A stretch of 64,000 bases of DNA from Dokdonella_A ginsengisoli (GCF_042652785.1 NZ_JBHSHD010000007.1:62001-126000); one strand, 5' to 3'; numbered from the stretch's first letter, positions 52,450 through 61,572 are shown. Notes: generated by a model from the letters alone, not told the origin. Program-made: numbers and translations.

Positions 52450-52809
52450 ATGTCCTACGTCGACGGTTTCGTCCTTCCGGTGCCGAAGGCCAATCTCGCC
52501 GCCTACCGCAAGCTGGCGCGTCTGGCCGGCAAGATCTGGCGCGAGCACGGCGCGCTGCACTACGTCGAGTGCGTCGCCGACGACGTGCAGCCGGGCAAGG
52601 TCACCTCCTTTCCGCAGGCGGTCAAGCTCAAGCCCGGCGAGGTCGTGGTGTTCTCGTGGGTCGTGTACAAGTCGCGCGCCGAGCGCAACCGCATCGTGGC
52701 CAAGGTGATGGCCGATCCGCGCCTGGCCGCGCCGTCGGACCCGAAGAAGCTGCCGTTCGACGGCATGCGCATGTTCTGGGGCGGCTTCAAGCCGATCATC
52801 GAACTCTGA
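52450..52809 (+). CDS. DUF1428 family protein (YbaA-like)
   Basis: Protein of 119 residues in full agreement with DUF1428: MSYVDGFVLPVP at the start, GKIWREHGALHYVECVADD, KPGEVVVFSWVVYKSR and the ending KLPFDGMRMFWGGF. The fold is of the dimeric alpha/beta-barrel type. Function unknown; stand-alone gene with GGAAG 4 nt before the ATG. Confidence 0.95.
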   Translation: MSYVDGFVLPVPKANLAAYRKLARLAGKIWREHGALHYVECVADDVQPGKVTSFPQAVKLKPGEVVVFSWVVYKSRAERNRIVAKVMADPRLAAPSDPKKLPFDGMRMFWGGFKPIIEL

Positions 52810-52889
52810 GCGGCGCACGCTGCAAACCCCTCGCCTCCATGCCGCATCGAAGAGGCGACGGCGCCTTGCGCGCGCCGCGAGGATCCGCC

Positions 52890-54263
52890 TTGAGCCCCGT
52901 CCATCTCGCCGCGGCCGCCTGCGCCGCCTGCCTTGCGCTGCTGTCCCCGCGCCCCTTCGCCGCCGAGTCGGCGCAGGGCGCGGTCACCGCCTTCGTCGAC
53001 GTCAACGTGGTGCCGATGGATTCCGAGCGCGTTCTGCCGCACCGCACCGTGCTGGTGCGCGACGGCCGCATCGCGGCGATCGAGGCCTCGATGCCGGTCC
53101 CGCCGGGCGCGCGGATCGTCGAAGGCCACGGCCGCGCCTATCTCGCACCGGGCCTGGCCGACATGCACACGCACGCCGACACCGCCGAGGAGATGAAGGT
53201 CTATCTCGCTAACGGCGTGACCAGCGTGCTGAACATGGGCGAGGCCTCGAACGCGTTCGTCGGCCGCATCCGGCAGGCGATCCACGCCGGCACCAAACCC
53301 GGTCCGCACGTGTACGCGGCCTTCGTCGTCGACGGCTCGCCGCGCTACGGCCACTTCAGCGTGACCAACGCGGATGAGGCGCGCTGGATCGTGCGGCTGG
53401 CGAAGACCAACGGCTACGAGTTCATCAAGGTTTACAACGACCTGTCGCCGGAGGCCTTCGCCGCGCTGGTCGAGGAAGGCCGCGCGCAGGGCCTGCCGGT
53501 GGTCGGCCACGGCGTCACGCGCGTCGGGCTGCAGCGCCAGCTCGACGCCGGCCAGCTGATGGTCGCCCACGCCGAGGAGTTCCTCTACGCGTTCTTCCCC
53601 ACGTCCGACGCCGCGCCCGACGCCGCGCCCGACGCGCAGCGCATCCCCGAGGCGATCCAGACGATCCGGCGCAACCGCGCCTTCGTCACCGCGGACCTGA
53701 ACACCTACGCGACGATCGCGCGGCAATGGGGCCGGCCCGACGTCGTCGCCGGCTTCCTGCGCCGGCCGCAGACGCGCTGGCTCGCGCCGCAATGGCGCAT
53801 CGACTGGAGCGGCAGCGGTTACGCGAAGCGCAGCGGCAGCCTCGATGCGAAACTCGCCTTCCTCGCGCGCTTCATCAAGGCGATGAGCGACGCCGGCGTG
53901 CCGCTGCTCGCCGGCACCGATGCGCCGACGATTCCCGGCGTCGCGCCGGGCACGTCGCTGCACGACGACCTGCAGGCGCTCGAGCGCGCCGGCCTGAGCC
54001 GCTACCGCGCGCTGGAGACCGCGACGCGCACGCCGGGCGAACTGATCCGCCGCGCGATGCCCGGCGCCGAGCCGTTCGGCACCGTCGCGCCCGGCAGCCG
54101 CGCCGACCTGCTCCTGCTCGCAGCCAACCCGCTCGAGGACCTGTCCACCGTGCGCACGCCGCTGGGCGTGATGACGAACGGTCGCTGGTACGCGCGCGAG
54201 GATCTGCGCAAGCTGCTCGACGACGTCGCGGCGACGTACGCGCGGGCGACGACGCCGCGCTGA
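52890..54263 (+). CDS. Exported amidohydrolase-family protein
   Basis: Metal-dependent hydrolase of 457 residues. The TTG at 52890 is preferred over the ATG at 52839, because GAGGA lies 6 nt upstream and the product then begins with a normal signal peptide (MSPVHLAAAACAACLALLSPRPFAA). The metal motif HTHAD follows LAPGLADM, then a possible bridging lysine in FIKVYND, histidines in VVGHGVT and VAHAEE, and the last aspartate in LAGTDAPT. The C terminus GSRADLLLLAANPLED is typical of the imidazolonepropionase/dipeptidase-like group. An AAPD duplication (near 53605) adds a few residues in a loop. Substrate unknown. Confidence 0.88.
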   Translation: MSPVHLAAAACAACLALLSPRPFAAESAQGAVTAFVDVNVVPMDSERVLPHRTVLVRDGRIAAIEASMPVPPGARIVEGHGRAYLAPGLADMHTHADTAEEMKVYLANGVTSVLNMGEASNAFVGRIRQAIHAGTKPGPHVYAAFVVDGSPRYGHFSVTNADEARWIVRLAKTNGYEFIKVYNDLSPEAFAALVEEGRAQGLPVVGHGVTRVGLQRQLDAGQLMVAHAEEFLYAFFPTSDAAPDAAPDAQRIPEAIQTIRRNRAFVTADLNTYATIARQWGRPDVVAGFLRRPQTRWLAPQWRIDWSGSGYAKRSGSLDAKLAFLARFIKAMSDAGVPLLAGTDAPTIPGVAPGTSLHDDLQALERAGLSRYRALETATRTPGELIRRAMPGAEPFGTVAPGSRADLLLLAANPLEDLSTVRTPLGVMTNGRWYAREDLRKLLDDVAATYARATTPR

Positions 54264-54354
54264 CACCGGTCGCGCCGCGCGCCGGTTCGCGGATGTCGAT
54301 CCGCGTCCCTCCCGCTCGTCATTGTCATGAACTTCCGAACGCAGAGGCACGACG

Positions 54355-55023
54355 ATGAAACTGGTGGTAGGCACTTTCATCACCCTGGACGGCGTCATGC
54401 AGGCGCCCGGCGCGCCGGAGGAGGACCGCAGCGGCGGCTTCGCGCACGGCGGCTGGCTGGTGCCGTGGTTCGACGAGCGCATGGGCGAGCTGGCCGCCGG
54501 CTGGAGCGAGGCGGCCGACGCGCTGCTGCTCGGGCGCCGGACCTACGAGATCTTCGCCGCGCACTGGCCGCACGTCGGCGACGAGGATCCGATCGCGGCC
54601 AAGCTCAACCGCGTGCGCAAGTACGTCGCCTCGCGCACGCTCGATGTGCTCGACTGGGACAACTCGGTGCTGCTGCGCGGCGACGTCGCCGCGGAAGTCG
54701 CGCGGCTCAAGCAGCAGCCCGGCGGCGAGCTGCAGGTGACCGGCAGCGGCGAGCTGGTGCAGACCCTGCTGCGGCACGACCTGGTCGACGAATTCCGGCT
54801 GTGGGTGTTCCCGCTCGTGCTCGGCCGCGGCAAGCGGCTGTTCGCCGACGGCGCGCTGCCGGCCGCGCTGACCCTCACCGACACGATCATGACCAGCACC
54901 GGCGTGGCGATCCATCTGTACCGTCGCGCCGGCAAGCCGGCCTACGGTTCGTTCGCGCTGGAGCAGCCCTCGCCCGCCGAGATCGAACGCCGCCGCAGCA
55001 TCGAGGCATCGGTGCGCTCCTGA
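54355..55023 (+). CDS. Dihydrofolate-reductase-like (RibD C-terminal domain) protein
   Basis: Protein of 222 residues of the RibD_C/DHFR-like family: FITLDGVMQAPGAPEED at the N terminus, LLLGRRTYEIFAAHWP with the NADPH-binding segment, YVASRTLDVLDWDNSVLL, and GGELQVTGSGELVQTLL. Such stand-alone proteins are common and usually of unknown reaction; they are neither true folA nor ribD. Cytoplasmic. The last 20 residues (EQPSPAEIERRRS) form a charged tail. Confidence 0.9.
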   Translation: MKLVVGTFITLDGVMQAPGAPEEDRSGGFAHGGWLVPWFDERMGELAAGWSEAADALLLGRRTYEIFAAHWPHVGDEDPIAAKLNRVRKYVASRTLDVLDWDNSVLLRGDVAAEVARLKQQPGGELQVTGSGELVQTLLRHDLVDEFRLWVFPLVLGRGKRLFADGALPAALTLTDTIMTSTGVAIHLYRRAGKPAYGSFALEQPSPAEIERRRSIEASVRS

Positions 55024-55120
55024 TGCGCACGTCGCATCCGGCGGCTCGACGCGCTTGCGCGAGCCGCCGGACGAGGTATCATCGCGCGCTCTCGCAACAC
55101 CCGTTCCGAGGTCCGCCGCT

Positions 55121-55223
55121 ATGCAAAGTGTCGTCAGCTGCTGAATAGCGCCTCGACGGACGCCTTCCGCGTCCGCCGGACTTCCATGCGCGCCTTCCGC
55201 GCGCCCGCCTCGGAAAAATCCCC
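55121..55223 (+). promoter_or_regulatory. Structured leader of MFS exporter: 7-codon ORF and two tandem hairpins
   Basis: A minimal frame at 55121-55144 encodes MQSVVSC and is followed by two hairpins with identical CTTCC loops: 55157-55163 with 55169-55175 (7 bp) and 55188-55193 with 55199-55204 (6 bp). The 11-nt word CGCCTTCCGCG occurs in both. The exporter ATG at 55224 has only a weak GGAAAAA ribosome site. The layout resembles translational attenuators, but this is a hypothesis. Confidence 0.4.
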
Positions 55224-56468
55224 ATGTCCTCTCCCGCCTTTCGCGCCGGCAAGGCCGCGATCGCGTTCATCCTCGTCACCGCGATGCTCGACATCGTGGC
55301 GATGGGCATCGTCATTCCCGTCCTGCCGCCGCTGATCGAGCAGTTCACCGGATCGAGCGCCCGCGCCGGCATCATCAACGGCATCTTCGTCGCGCTGTGG
55401 GCGCTGATGCAGTTCGTCGCCTCGCCGATCATCGGCTCGCTGTCCGACCAGTACGGGCGGCGTCCGGTGATCCTGCTGTCCACCGCCGGCCTCGCCGCCG
55501 ACTACGTGCTGATGGCGCTGGCGCCGAACCTGTGGTGGCTCGCGCTCGGCCGTCTCGTCGCCGGCGTCACCTCGGCCAGCTTCACCACCGTCTACGCCTA
55601 CATGGCCGACATCACCGCGCCCGAGCACCGCGCGCGCGGCTACGGTCTGGTCGGCGCCGCGTTCAGCGCCGGCTTCGTCGCCGGCCCGCTGCTCGGCGGC
55701 GTGCTCGGCGAATGGTCGCCGCGCGCGCCGTTCTGGACCGCCGCGGCGATGAGCACGATCGCGTTCCTGTACGGTGCCTTCATCCTGCCCGAGTCGCTGC
55801 CGCCGGAACGGCGCATGGCGTTCTCGTGGCGCCGCGCCAATCCGCTCGGCGCGCTGCGCCTGCTGCGCTCGCACGCGGAACTCGCCGGTCTGGCGGTGGT
55901 GAACTTCCTGCTGTACTTCGCCCATCACGTGTTCTCGGCGGTATTCGTGCTGTACGCCGGGCACCGCTACGGCATGACGGCATGGCAGGTCGGCCTGCTG
56001 CTGGCGCTGGCCGGCGTGCTCGAACTGATCGTGCAGGGCGTGCTGACCGGCGCGGCGGTGAGGCGTTTCGGCGACCGCCCGGTGATGGTGTTCGGCCTGC
56101 TCGCCGGCAGCATCGGCATCGCCTGCATGGGACTGGCGCCGAACGGCTGGACCTTCACCCTGGCGCTGTTCCCGAACGCGCTGTGGGCGCTGGCGATGCC
56201 GACGCTGCAGTCGCTGATGACCCAGCGCGTGTCCGAGTCGGAACAGGGCCAGCTGCAAGGCGCCAACAACAGCGTCGGCAGCATCGCCGGGGTGGTCTCG
56301 CCGCTGTTCTTCGGCGCCGTCTACGCCGCCTCGATCGGGCCGGACGCGCCGCTGCCGCACGCGGGCACGGCCTTCCTCGTCGCCGCGCTGGTGCTGTTCG
56401 CCGCCTGCGTGCTCGGCGCGCGCGTCGCGCGGCGGGCGGCCCGCAGCGAGGCTGCGGCGTCCGACTAG
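55224..56468 (+). CDS. MFS transporter, Tet/TCR-like multidrug exporter family
   Basis: Inner-membrane proton antiporter of 414 residues with twelve helices. Motif A is GSLSDQYGRRPVIL in the loop between helices 2 and 3, motif C-like residues lie in GAAFSAGFVAGPLLGG in helix 5, and the C-terminal half begins after GALRLLRSHAELAGL. This is the layout of the TetA(TCR) group of 12-helix drug exporters. Homology alone does not show that tetracycline is the substrate. The upstream region contains a possible regulatory leader. It converges with the membrane protein gene, 52 nt apart, across GC-rich GGGCCGG repeats. Confidence 0.9.
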   Translation: MSSPAFRAGKAAIAFILVTAMLDIVAMGIVIPVLPPLIEQFTGSSARAGIINGIFVALWALMQFVASPIIGSLSDQYGRRPVILLSTAGLAADYVLMALAPNLWWLALGRLVAGVTSASFTTVYAYMADITAPEHRARGYGLVGAAFSAGFVAGPLLGGVLGEWSPRAPFWTAAAMSTIAFLYGAFILPESLPPERRMAFSWRRANPLGALRLLRSHAELAGLAVVNFLLYFAHHVFSAVFVLYAGHRYGMTAWQVGLLLALAGVLELIVQGVLTGAAVRRFGDRPVMVFGLLAGSIGIACMGLAPNGWTFTLALFPNALWALAMPTLQSLMTQRVSESEQGQLQGANNSVGSIAGVVSPLFFGAVYAASIGPDAPLPHAGTAFLVAALVLFAACVLGARVARRAARSEAAASD

Positions 56469-56520
56469 GCCGGGCCGGCCGCACCGGGCCGGTCCGTCAT
56501 CGGGCCGGCCCTGCGGCGCG

Positions 56521-57438
56521 TTAGCCGAACGTCACGCCCGGACGCAGCACGCACTGGAACAGCAGCAGCAGGGCCAGCACCGCCGCCGCCGGCCACGCCA
56601 GCGGCAGCGGTTGGCCGTGGCCGCGCGCCGGCACCGCGCCGACGCGCCACGCGCCGGCCTGCATCCAGACCAGGCCGATCGCGGCGACCACCAGCGGCAC
56701 CACGATCACCTCGATCCACTCGCGCGGCACGCGGAACGCGACGATCGGCAGCAGCGAGAGCAGCAGCGGCACGGTCGCGACGCGGAACACGAAGCGCGTG
56801 CGCGCACCGACGCCGTCGATCGAGGCCGCCGCGTCGGCGAGTCGGAGCAGCTCGCGCACCAGCCACAGCGCCAGCGGCGGCATCGCCGCCAGCGCGAGCA
56901 GCGCGATGGCGGTCTTCGTCGCCGCGTTCAATCGCAGATAGTCCATCGCCATGCCGACGTCGCTGCCGCCGCTGAGCGCGCCGACGACCAGCTGCGGCAG
57001 CGCCATGAACGCACCGCAGTAGGCCATCCAGACCAGCAGCAGCCGCCACGCCGTCGAACGCACGCGGCTCGAGCGCAGCAACGCCATGCACGCCAGCGCC
57101 ACGATCAGCGTCGCCAGCACACCGGTGCCCTGGAAGAGCCTGGCCAGCGGATGCTCGCCCTGCCAGCGGTGGTCGTTGTGGAACAGCGTCGCGCTCAGGC
57201 CCGGCGTCAAGGCCTTCGGCAGCACCAGGAACAGCTCCTGCACGAAGAAGATCAGGTTGAAGGCCAGCGTGTAGAGCAGCGCCGACAGCAGCGTCAGCCG
57301 TGCATTCCACGCAACGTGCGGCGCCGCCGCGCCGCGCGTGCGGCGCGCGCGCCGCCAGCCGGCCAGCGCGAACGCGAGCGGACCGGCGAGGAGCACCAGC
57401 GCCGTGCCGAGCGCGATCGCGATGCCGCCGGCGCTCAC
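56521..57438 (-). CDS. Multi-pass membrane protein of unknown function
   Basis: Protein of 305 residues with about seven or eight hydrophobic segments (GIAIALGTALVLLAGPLAFALAG, LLSALLYTLAFNLIFFVQELFLVL, GVLATLIVALACMALL and later). A non-membrane stretch FHNDHRWQGEHPLARLFQG lies after the second segment. I do not recognise a family. The GTG at 57438 overlaps the stop of the GNAT gene by 4 nt (GTGA), so the two are translationally coupled. Confidence 0.8.
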   Translation of the reverse strand: MSAGGIAIALGTALVLLAGPLAFALAGWRRARRTRGAAAPHVAWNARLTLLSALLYTLAFNLIFFVQELFLVLPKALTPGLSATLFHNDHRWQGEHPLARLFQGTGVLATLIVALACMALLRSSRVRSTAWRLLLVWMAYCGAFMALPQLVVGALSGGSDVGMAMDYLRLNAATKTAIALLALAAMPPLALWLVRELLRLADAAASIDGVGARTRFVFRVATVPLLLSLLPIVAFRVPREWIEVIVVPLVVAAIGLVWMQAGAWRVGAVPARGHGQPLPLAWPAAAVLALLLLFQCVLRPGVTFG

Positions 57439-58124
57439 GCCGCCTCCTGCGGGCGCTGCAGCGACCAGAACGGAATGTCGCGGCGCAGGCGATAGCCGAT
57501 GCGCTCGTACAGCTGCCCGGCGCGCGGATTGTCGTGGCTGACGTGCAGGAACGGCGCGACGCCGCGCGCGAGCACGTCGTTGGTCAGCATCGCGGTCAGC
57601 CGGCGCGCGTAGCCGCGGCCGTTGAAATCCGGATGCGTGCAGATCGCGCTCATCTCGCGGGTCGTGCCGGTGCCGAGGCGTTCGCCGATCATCGCGGCCA
57701 GGCGCCCGTCCTCGTAGAGGCCGAAGTAGCGGCCGAGCTGCATCGTGCGTTCGCGGAAATAGTGCGGATAGACCAGCGCGGTCAGCGCCAGCACGTCGGC
57801 ACGATGCGCATCCGACAAGGCGACGACGTCGGGGCCGTCGACCGCGTCGAGCGGTTCGTCGCGGACCATCTGCGCCAGCGGGCGGAACGCCTGCAGGCGC
57901 CAGCCGGGCGGCACGCGCGGCGCGACGCCGAGCAGATAGACGCTTTCGCCGGGCGCGACCAGGGTCGCCAGCGCCTCGGTGACGTCGGCATCGGCATCGG
58001 CCACGCCGAGGAACGGCGCGTAGTCGGACGGATAGCGCGCGGCGAGGCCGGCATCGAGTGCGATCGCGCGATGACGGCTGCGCAGCGAGGACCAGAACGG
58101 GTTGTCGAGTTCGGAAAGTGGCAT
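57435..58124 (-). CDS. GNAT-family N-acetyltransferase
   Basis: Acetyltransferase of 229 residues. The core motif A is MSAICTHPDFNGRGYARRLTA (family R/Q-x-x-G-x-G/A turn), followed by FLHVSHDNPRAGQLYERIGY. The N-terminal 100 residues are of the FR47-like or double-GNAT type (PLSELDNPFWSSLRSRHRAIAL). The ATG at 58124 gives the normal start. Substrate unknown; coupled to the membrane protein gene downstream. Confidence 0.9.
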   Translation of the reverse strand: MPLSELDNPFWSSLRSRHRAIALDAGLAARYPSDYAPFLGVADADADVTEALATLVAPGESVYLLGVAPRVPPGWRLQAFRPLAQMVRDEPLDAVDGPDVVALSDAHRADVLALTALVYPHYFRERTMQLGRYFGLYEDGRLAAMIGERLGTGTTREMSAICTHPDFNGRGYARRLTAMLTNDVLARGVAPFLHVSHDNPRAGQLYERIGYRLRRDIPFWSLQRPQEAA

Positions 58125-58290
58125 ACGCGAAGTGTGCGTGGCCGCAGCGAAAACGGTCAACGCGTGCGGATGGCTCCATCGGATGGGCGCGCTTGTGTCC
58201 TTTCCCGGCCGGCGCCGCGGCGATACACCGTGCAGGCGCCCGGCGAAAGCCGCCGCGGACGCTCCCTGGATCACCCAACGAGGATCGAGC

Positions 58291-58872
58291 ATGACATCCG
58301 CACGCATCGTACCGGCCGCCGCCTGCCTGGCGCTGGCACTCGCCGCCCCCGTCCACGCCACGCAGGACAATCCGCAGCCGCTGAAGAAGACCGATCTCGC
58401 CGGCCTGCACGCGTTCGACCATCGCACCGGCCAGTGGACGGCCCACCACCGCCGTCTGAAGGAGCGCCTGGCGGGCAGCACCGAATGGGTCGAGTTCGAC
58501 GGCACGCAGACCGCCTGGCCGCTGATGGACGGCTATGCCAACGTCGACGAGAACGTCTTCGACATGCCCGGCGGCGGCGAGTACCGCGGCGTCACGCTGC
58601 GCGCCTACGACCCGGCCAGCGGCCAGTGGGCGATCTGGTGGCTCGACGGCCGCAATCCGTTCGGCAGCCTGGAGCCGCCGGTGAAGGGCCGCTTCGAGAA
58701 CGGCGTCGGCACCTTCTACGCCGACGACGTGCTGCGCGGCAAACCGATCCGCGTGCGTTTCATCTGGTCCGGCATCGCGGCCGATTCGGCGCACTGGGAA
58801 CAGGCCTTCTCCGCCGACCGCGGCAAGACCTGGGAGACCAACTGGGTCACCGATTTCCGCCGCGTGCGCTAG
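58291..58872 (+). CDS. Exported DUF1579-like protein
   Basis: Exported protein of 193 residues with signal peptide (AACLALALAAPVHA) and a soluble domain rich in tryptophan and aromatic pairs: HRTGQWTAHHRRLKERLAGS, WVEFDGTQTAW, ASGQWAIWWLDGR and WETNWVTDFRRVR. The order of motifs resembles DUF1579 (lipocalin-like) proteins. GAGGA lies 6 nt before the ATG. Its role is unknown. Confidence 0.8.
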   Translation: MTSARIVPAAACLALALAAPVHATQDNPQPLKKTDLAGLHAFDHRTGQWTAHHRRLKERLAGSTEWVEFDGTQTAWPLMDGYANVDENVFDMPGGGEYRGVTLRAYDPASGQWAIWWLDGRNPFGSLEPPVKGRFENGVGTFYADDVLRGKPIRVRFIWSGIAADSAHWEQAFSADRGKTWETNWVTDFRRVR

Positions 58873-58910
58873 GCGCAGGCCGCCCTCGCGCGGTTCGACG
58901 GCGAACGCAC

Positions 58911-58947
58911 CGCCGAGCGGAAGGCCGCTTGCGCATTCCGCTCGGCG
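58911..58947. terminator. 12-bp hairpin between convergent genes
   Basis: Arms 58911-58922 and 58936-58947 are perfectly complementary, with a 13-nt loop, between the stops of the DUF1579-like and LysM/EF-hand genes. No U tract. Confidence 0.55.
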
Positions 58948-58956
58948 CTCCCTTCG

Positions 58957-60435
58957 TCAGCTCGGATAGCCGGAAGCGTTGAGGCCGGCGTCGAGGCCGC
59001 GCGAGGCGGCGTCGATGTCCTGCTCGCTCCACGTGACCCAGCTCGCGTCGCCGGGGTCGCGCGGGTTGGCCGGCGCGTCCAGTTCCTCGAAGCCGAGGCG
59101 CAGGCCGCCTTCGACGGTGTAGAGCGGTCCGTTGTCGGCGGTCGCGTCGTCGATCAGGCCGGCGGAGACGCCGAAGAACTCCGATGCGCCCGCCAGCGCG
59201 ACGGCGGCGGCCGGCGTGGCCGCGCCCGCGGAAAGGATCGAGAACCCGACCGCGGCGCCGGTCAGGGCGGCGCGGAACATGTCGTTCTGCCGGTTCCTGT
59301 CGTCGGTGATCGCCTGCACGCGATCCAGGCCGCCGCCGATGACGGCGCCGGACACGACGCCGACGGTGAACGGACTCAGGCCGATGCGATCCAGGCCGCT
59401 GTCGACGATGAAGTCCTGCGCCGCCTGCGCGATCGCGGCCGGATCCTTGCCGCCTTCCAGTTCGAGGTAGCGCTCGAACACGTTCGCCAGCGCGCCGATG
59501 GCGCCGGCCGCGTCGGTGTCGAGATTGAGTTCGTGCTTGCGGTCGATGCCGGCGGCGAGCAGGTTGCTCAGGGTGGTCAGCGCGACCGGGTTGTCGGACT
59601 TGTCCGCCAGGAACCCAGCGCTGGTCGTGGCGGCATCGAGATCGACCCGGCCGGCCACCTGCGGATCGGCCAGCACGGCGGCGTTGCGCGCCAGCACCAT
59701 CTCGACCAGGTCGGCGGCGTCGCCCTTGCCGTAGCCGTGCTCGACGGCGCGGTTGATCGCGTTCAGCTGGTTGCTGACGAAGGCAGCCTGCGCGTCCGCG
59801 TCCAGCCCCGGCGGCACCGGCGAGGAGGCCAGCACGTTGGCGATGTCCTTGGCGCTGATCGTGCCGTCGCCGTACGAACCGCTGTTCGCGCCGTAGCCGA
59901 TCTCCTGGTACAGCCCGCCGTCCACGCCGCGCGAATCGCGGATCTGCACGATCGCCTGGCCCTCGGCGCTGGCCGGATCGACGGTCGCGGCGTAGGCGTC
60001 GATCTCCTGCTCGGACAGCTTGCCGTTGCCGTCGGTGTCGATGGCGTCGAAGTTCCTTTCCAGCACGTAGGCGCCTTCGGCGACGTCGATGCCGTCGGAG
60101 GCGTCGACCACCTCGCTGCGGCCCGCGGCGGGCGCTGCCGGCGGAGTCTGCGCGACGGGCTCGTCCAGCGGCGGCAGGACCAGTTCGTCGCCCGGCAGCA
60201 GCACGTCGTCGGTGCGGGTGCCGTTGGCGGCGGCGATGCGCTCCATGTAATCGACGATCTGCGCCTGGCTCGGGTTCTGGATGCCGCCGTGCACGAGGTG
60301 GTCGCGCGCGATGCCGTAGTAGCTGTCACCGGCCTTCACCGTGTACGTGATGTCCGCGTCGGCCGCGCGCGGCGCGAAGGAGGCCCTGGCGTCGAAGAAA
60401 TGGCGGCTGACCGTGCTGGAATTGAGGAGCGTCAT
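58957..60435 (-). CDS. LysM and EF-hand domain protein of unknown function
   Basis: Protein of 492 residues with an unusual mixture. Residues 28-90 look like a LysM domain (ITYTVKAGDSYYGIARDHL...VLLPGDELVLPP), which binds peptidoglycan. Residues 133-144 form a canonical EF-hand loop, D133-D135-N137-K139-S141-E144, in FDAIDTDGNGKLSEQEIDAY, expected to bind calcium. A second acidic, less regular motif is SYGDGTISAKDI. The C-terminal half has long alanine/glycine-rich helices, including a hydrophobic stretch AALTGAAVGFSILSAGAATPAAAVALAG. No signal peptide is visible (MTLLNSSTVSRHFF), so export would need another route. It stands alone between convergent and divergent neighbours. Confidence 0.75.
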   Translation of the reverse strand: MTLLNSSTVSRHFFDARASFAPRAADADITYTVKAGDSYYGIARDHLVHGGIQNPSQAQIVDYMERIAAANGTRTDDVLLPGDELVLPPLDEPVAQTPPAAPAAGRSEVVDASDGIDVAEGAYVLERNFDAIDTDGNGKLSEQEIDAYAATVDPASAEGQAIVQIRDSRGVDGGLYQEIGYGANSGSYGDGTISAKDIANVLASSPVPPGLDADAQAAFVSNQLNAINRAVEHGYGKGDAADLVEMVLARNAAVLADPQVAGRVDLDAATTSAGFLADKSDNPVALTTLSNLLAAGIDRKHELNLDTDAAGAIGALANVFERYLELEGGKDPAAIAQAAQDFIVDSGLDRIGLSPFTVGVVSGAVIGGGLDRVQAITDDRNRQNDMFRAALTGAAVGFSILSAGAATPAAAVALAGASEFFGVSAGLIDDATADNGPLYTVEGGLRLGFEELDAPANPRDPGDASWVTWSEQDIDAASRGLDAGLNASGYPS

Positions 60436-60660
60436 GGCGTGGATTCCTGTTCCGGTGGAAGTCTCGCGGACCGGCGGCTCGATGCCGGCGGTCCGCCTCA
60501 TTGACAGGGTTCGGAATCCGGCGGCGGAACGGCTCATCCATCCGGCCCCGCCCGCCGGACGGCGCACGCGGGCCGGCGGCAGGCGAGCCGGAACGCGCCG
60601 CCCCGCGTGGTACGCTCGCGCGCCTCGAGGGACCCGCCGACCACGAAAAGGGAGAGAGAC

Positions 60661-61572
60661 ATGTCGCGCTACCGTGGCCCGAGTGGCCAGTTCCAGCCGG
60701 AAAAGATCGTCCGCGACGCCGCCATCGCCGCCGTCGCCGTCCTGCTCGTGTGGACGTTCTGGCCGTTCCGCCAGGTGCCCACCGGTTCGCGCGGCGTGCG
60801 CACGCAGTTCGGCGCGATCAAGGGCATCGAGTCGGAGGGACTGGTCTTCGTGCCGCCGTGGCAGAACGTGAACCTGTTCTCCGTGCGCGCCGAAGCCGCG
60901 CACATCGACAAGGCGACCGGCTCGACCAGCGACACGCAGCCGGTCGACACCGACCTGACCGTGCGCTACTCGATCCTTCCCGACCGCGTCAGCGAGGTGT
61001 ACGAGAAATACAGCCACAACGGCGACCTGTCCTCGTACGTGCAGACCGCCACGCAGGAGGTGTTCAAGGCCGTCACCGCGCGCTACAACGCGCCGGACCT
61101 GATCGGCAAGCGCGCACAGGTGTCCAACGACATCCTCGAACAGCTGCGCCAGAAGCTCGAGAAGTACGGCGCGCAGGTGATCAACATCGACATGCGCACC
61201 TTCGCCTTCTCCGAGAGCTACATGAAGGCGATCAACGACAAGGTGACGCAGGAACAGCTGCGCCTGGCCGCCGAGAACAAGGTGCGCACCGTCGAAGCCG
61301 AGCAGAAGCAGAAGGTCGCCGTGGCCGAAGCCGAGGCGAACGCGCTGAAGGCGCAGGCCGACGGCGAAGCCTACGCGACGATCAAGGCCGCCAATGCGCA
61401 GGCCGAAGCGCTGCGCGTGCAGAACGAGGCGCTCGCGCGCAGCAAGGAAGTGCTCGAGCTGCGCCGCATCGAGGTCGAGCGCACCAAGGCCGAGCGCTGG
61501 AACGGGCAGCTGCCGACGAACATCTACGCGGGCACGCCGATTCCGTTCTTCGATCCGCAGAAGGGCGGATGA
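60661..61572 (+). CDS. SPFH/prohibitin-family membrane protein
   Basis: Protein of 303 residues with one N-terminal membrane segment (DAAIAAVAVLLVWTFWPF) and an SPFH domain (QVPTGSRGVRTQFGAIKG, SEGLVFVPPWQNVNLFSVR). The last third is a long coiled coil rich in E, A and K (TVEAEQKQKVAVAEAEANALKAQ). The layout is that of HflC/prohibitin/stomatin-like scaffolds that form rings in the membrane and may control FtsH-type proteolysis. No FtsH or partner SPFH gene is next to it. GGGAGAG lies 6 nt before the ATG. Stand-alone transcription unit. Confidence 0.9.
   Translation: MSRYRGPSGQFQPEKIVRDAAIAAVAVLLVWTFWPFRQVPTGSRGVRTQFGAIKGIESEGLVFVPPWQNVNLFSVRAEAAHIDKATGSTSDTQPVDTDLTVRYSILPDRVSEVYEKYSHNGDLSSYVQTATQEVFKAVTARYNAPDLIGKRAQVSNDILEQLRQKLEKYGAQVINIDMRTFAFSESYMKAINDKVTQEQLRLAAENKVRTVEAEQKQKVAVAEAEANALKAQADGEAYATIKAANAQAEALRVQNEALARSKEVLELRRIEVERTKAERWNGQLPTNIYAGTPIPFFDPQKGG

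Noticed and set aside
53600..53640. Short direct repeat (GACGCCGCGCCC) in the amidohydrolase gene as a mobile-element footprint
   Set aside because: It is an in-frame duplication encoding AAPDAAPDA in a loop; a slippage event explains it without an element.
56469..56520. GGGCCGG-rich repeats between the MFS gene and the convergent membrane protein gene as a terminator
   Set aside because: Several short GGGCCGG words can pair in many ways, but no single stem is dominant and no U tract follows.
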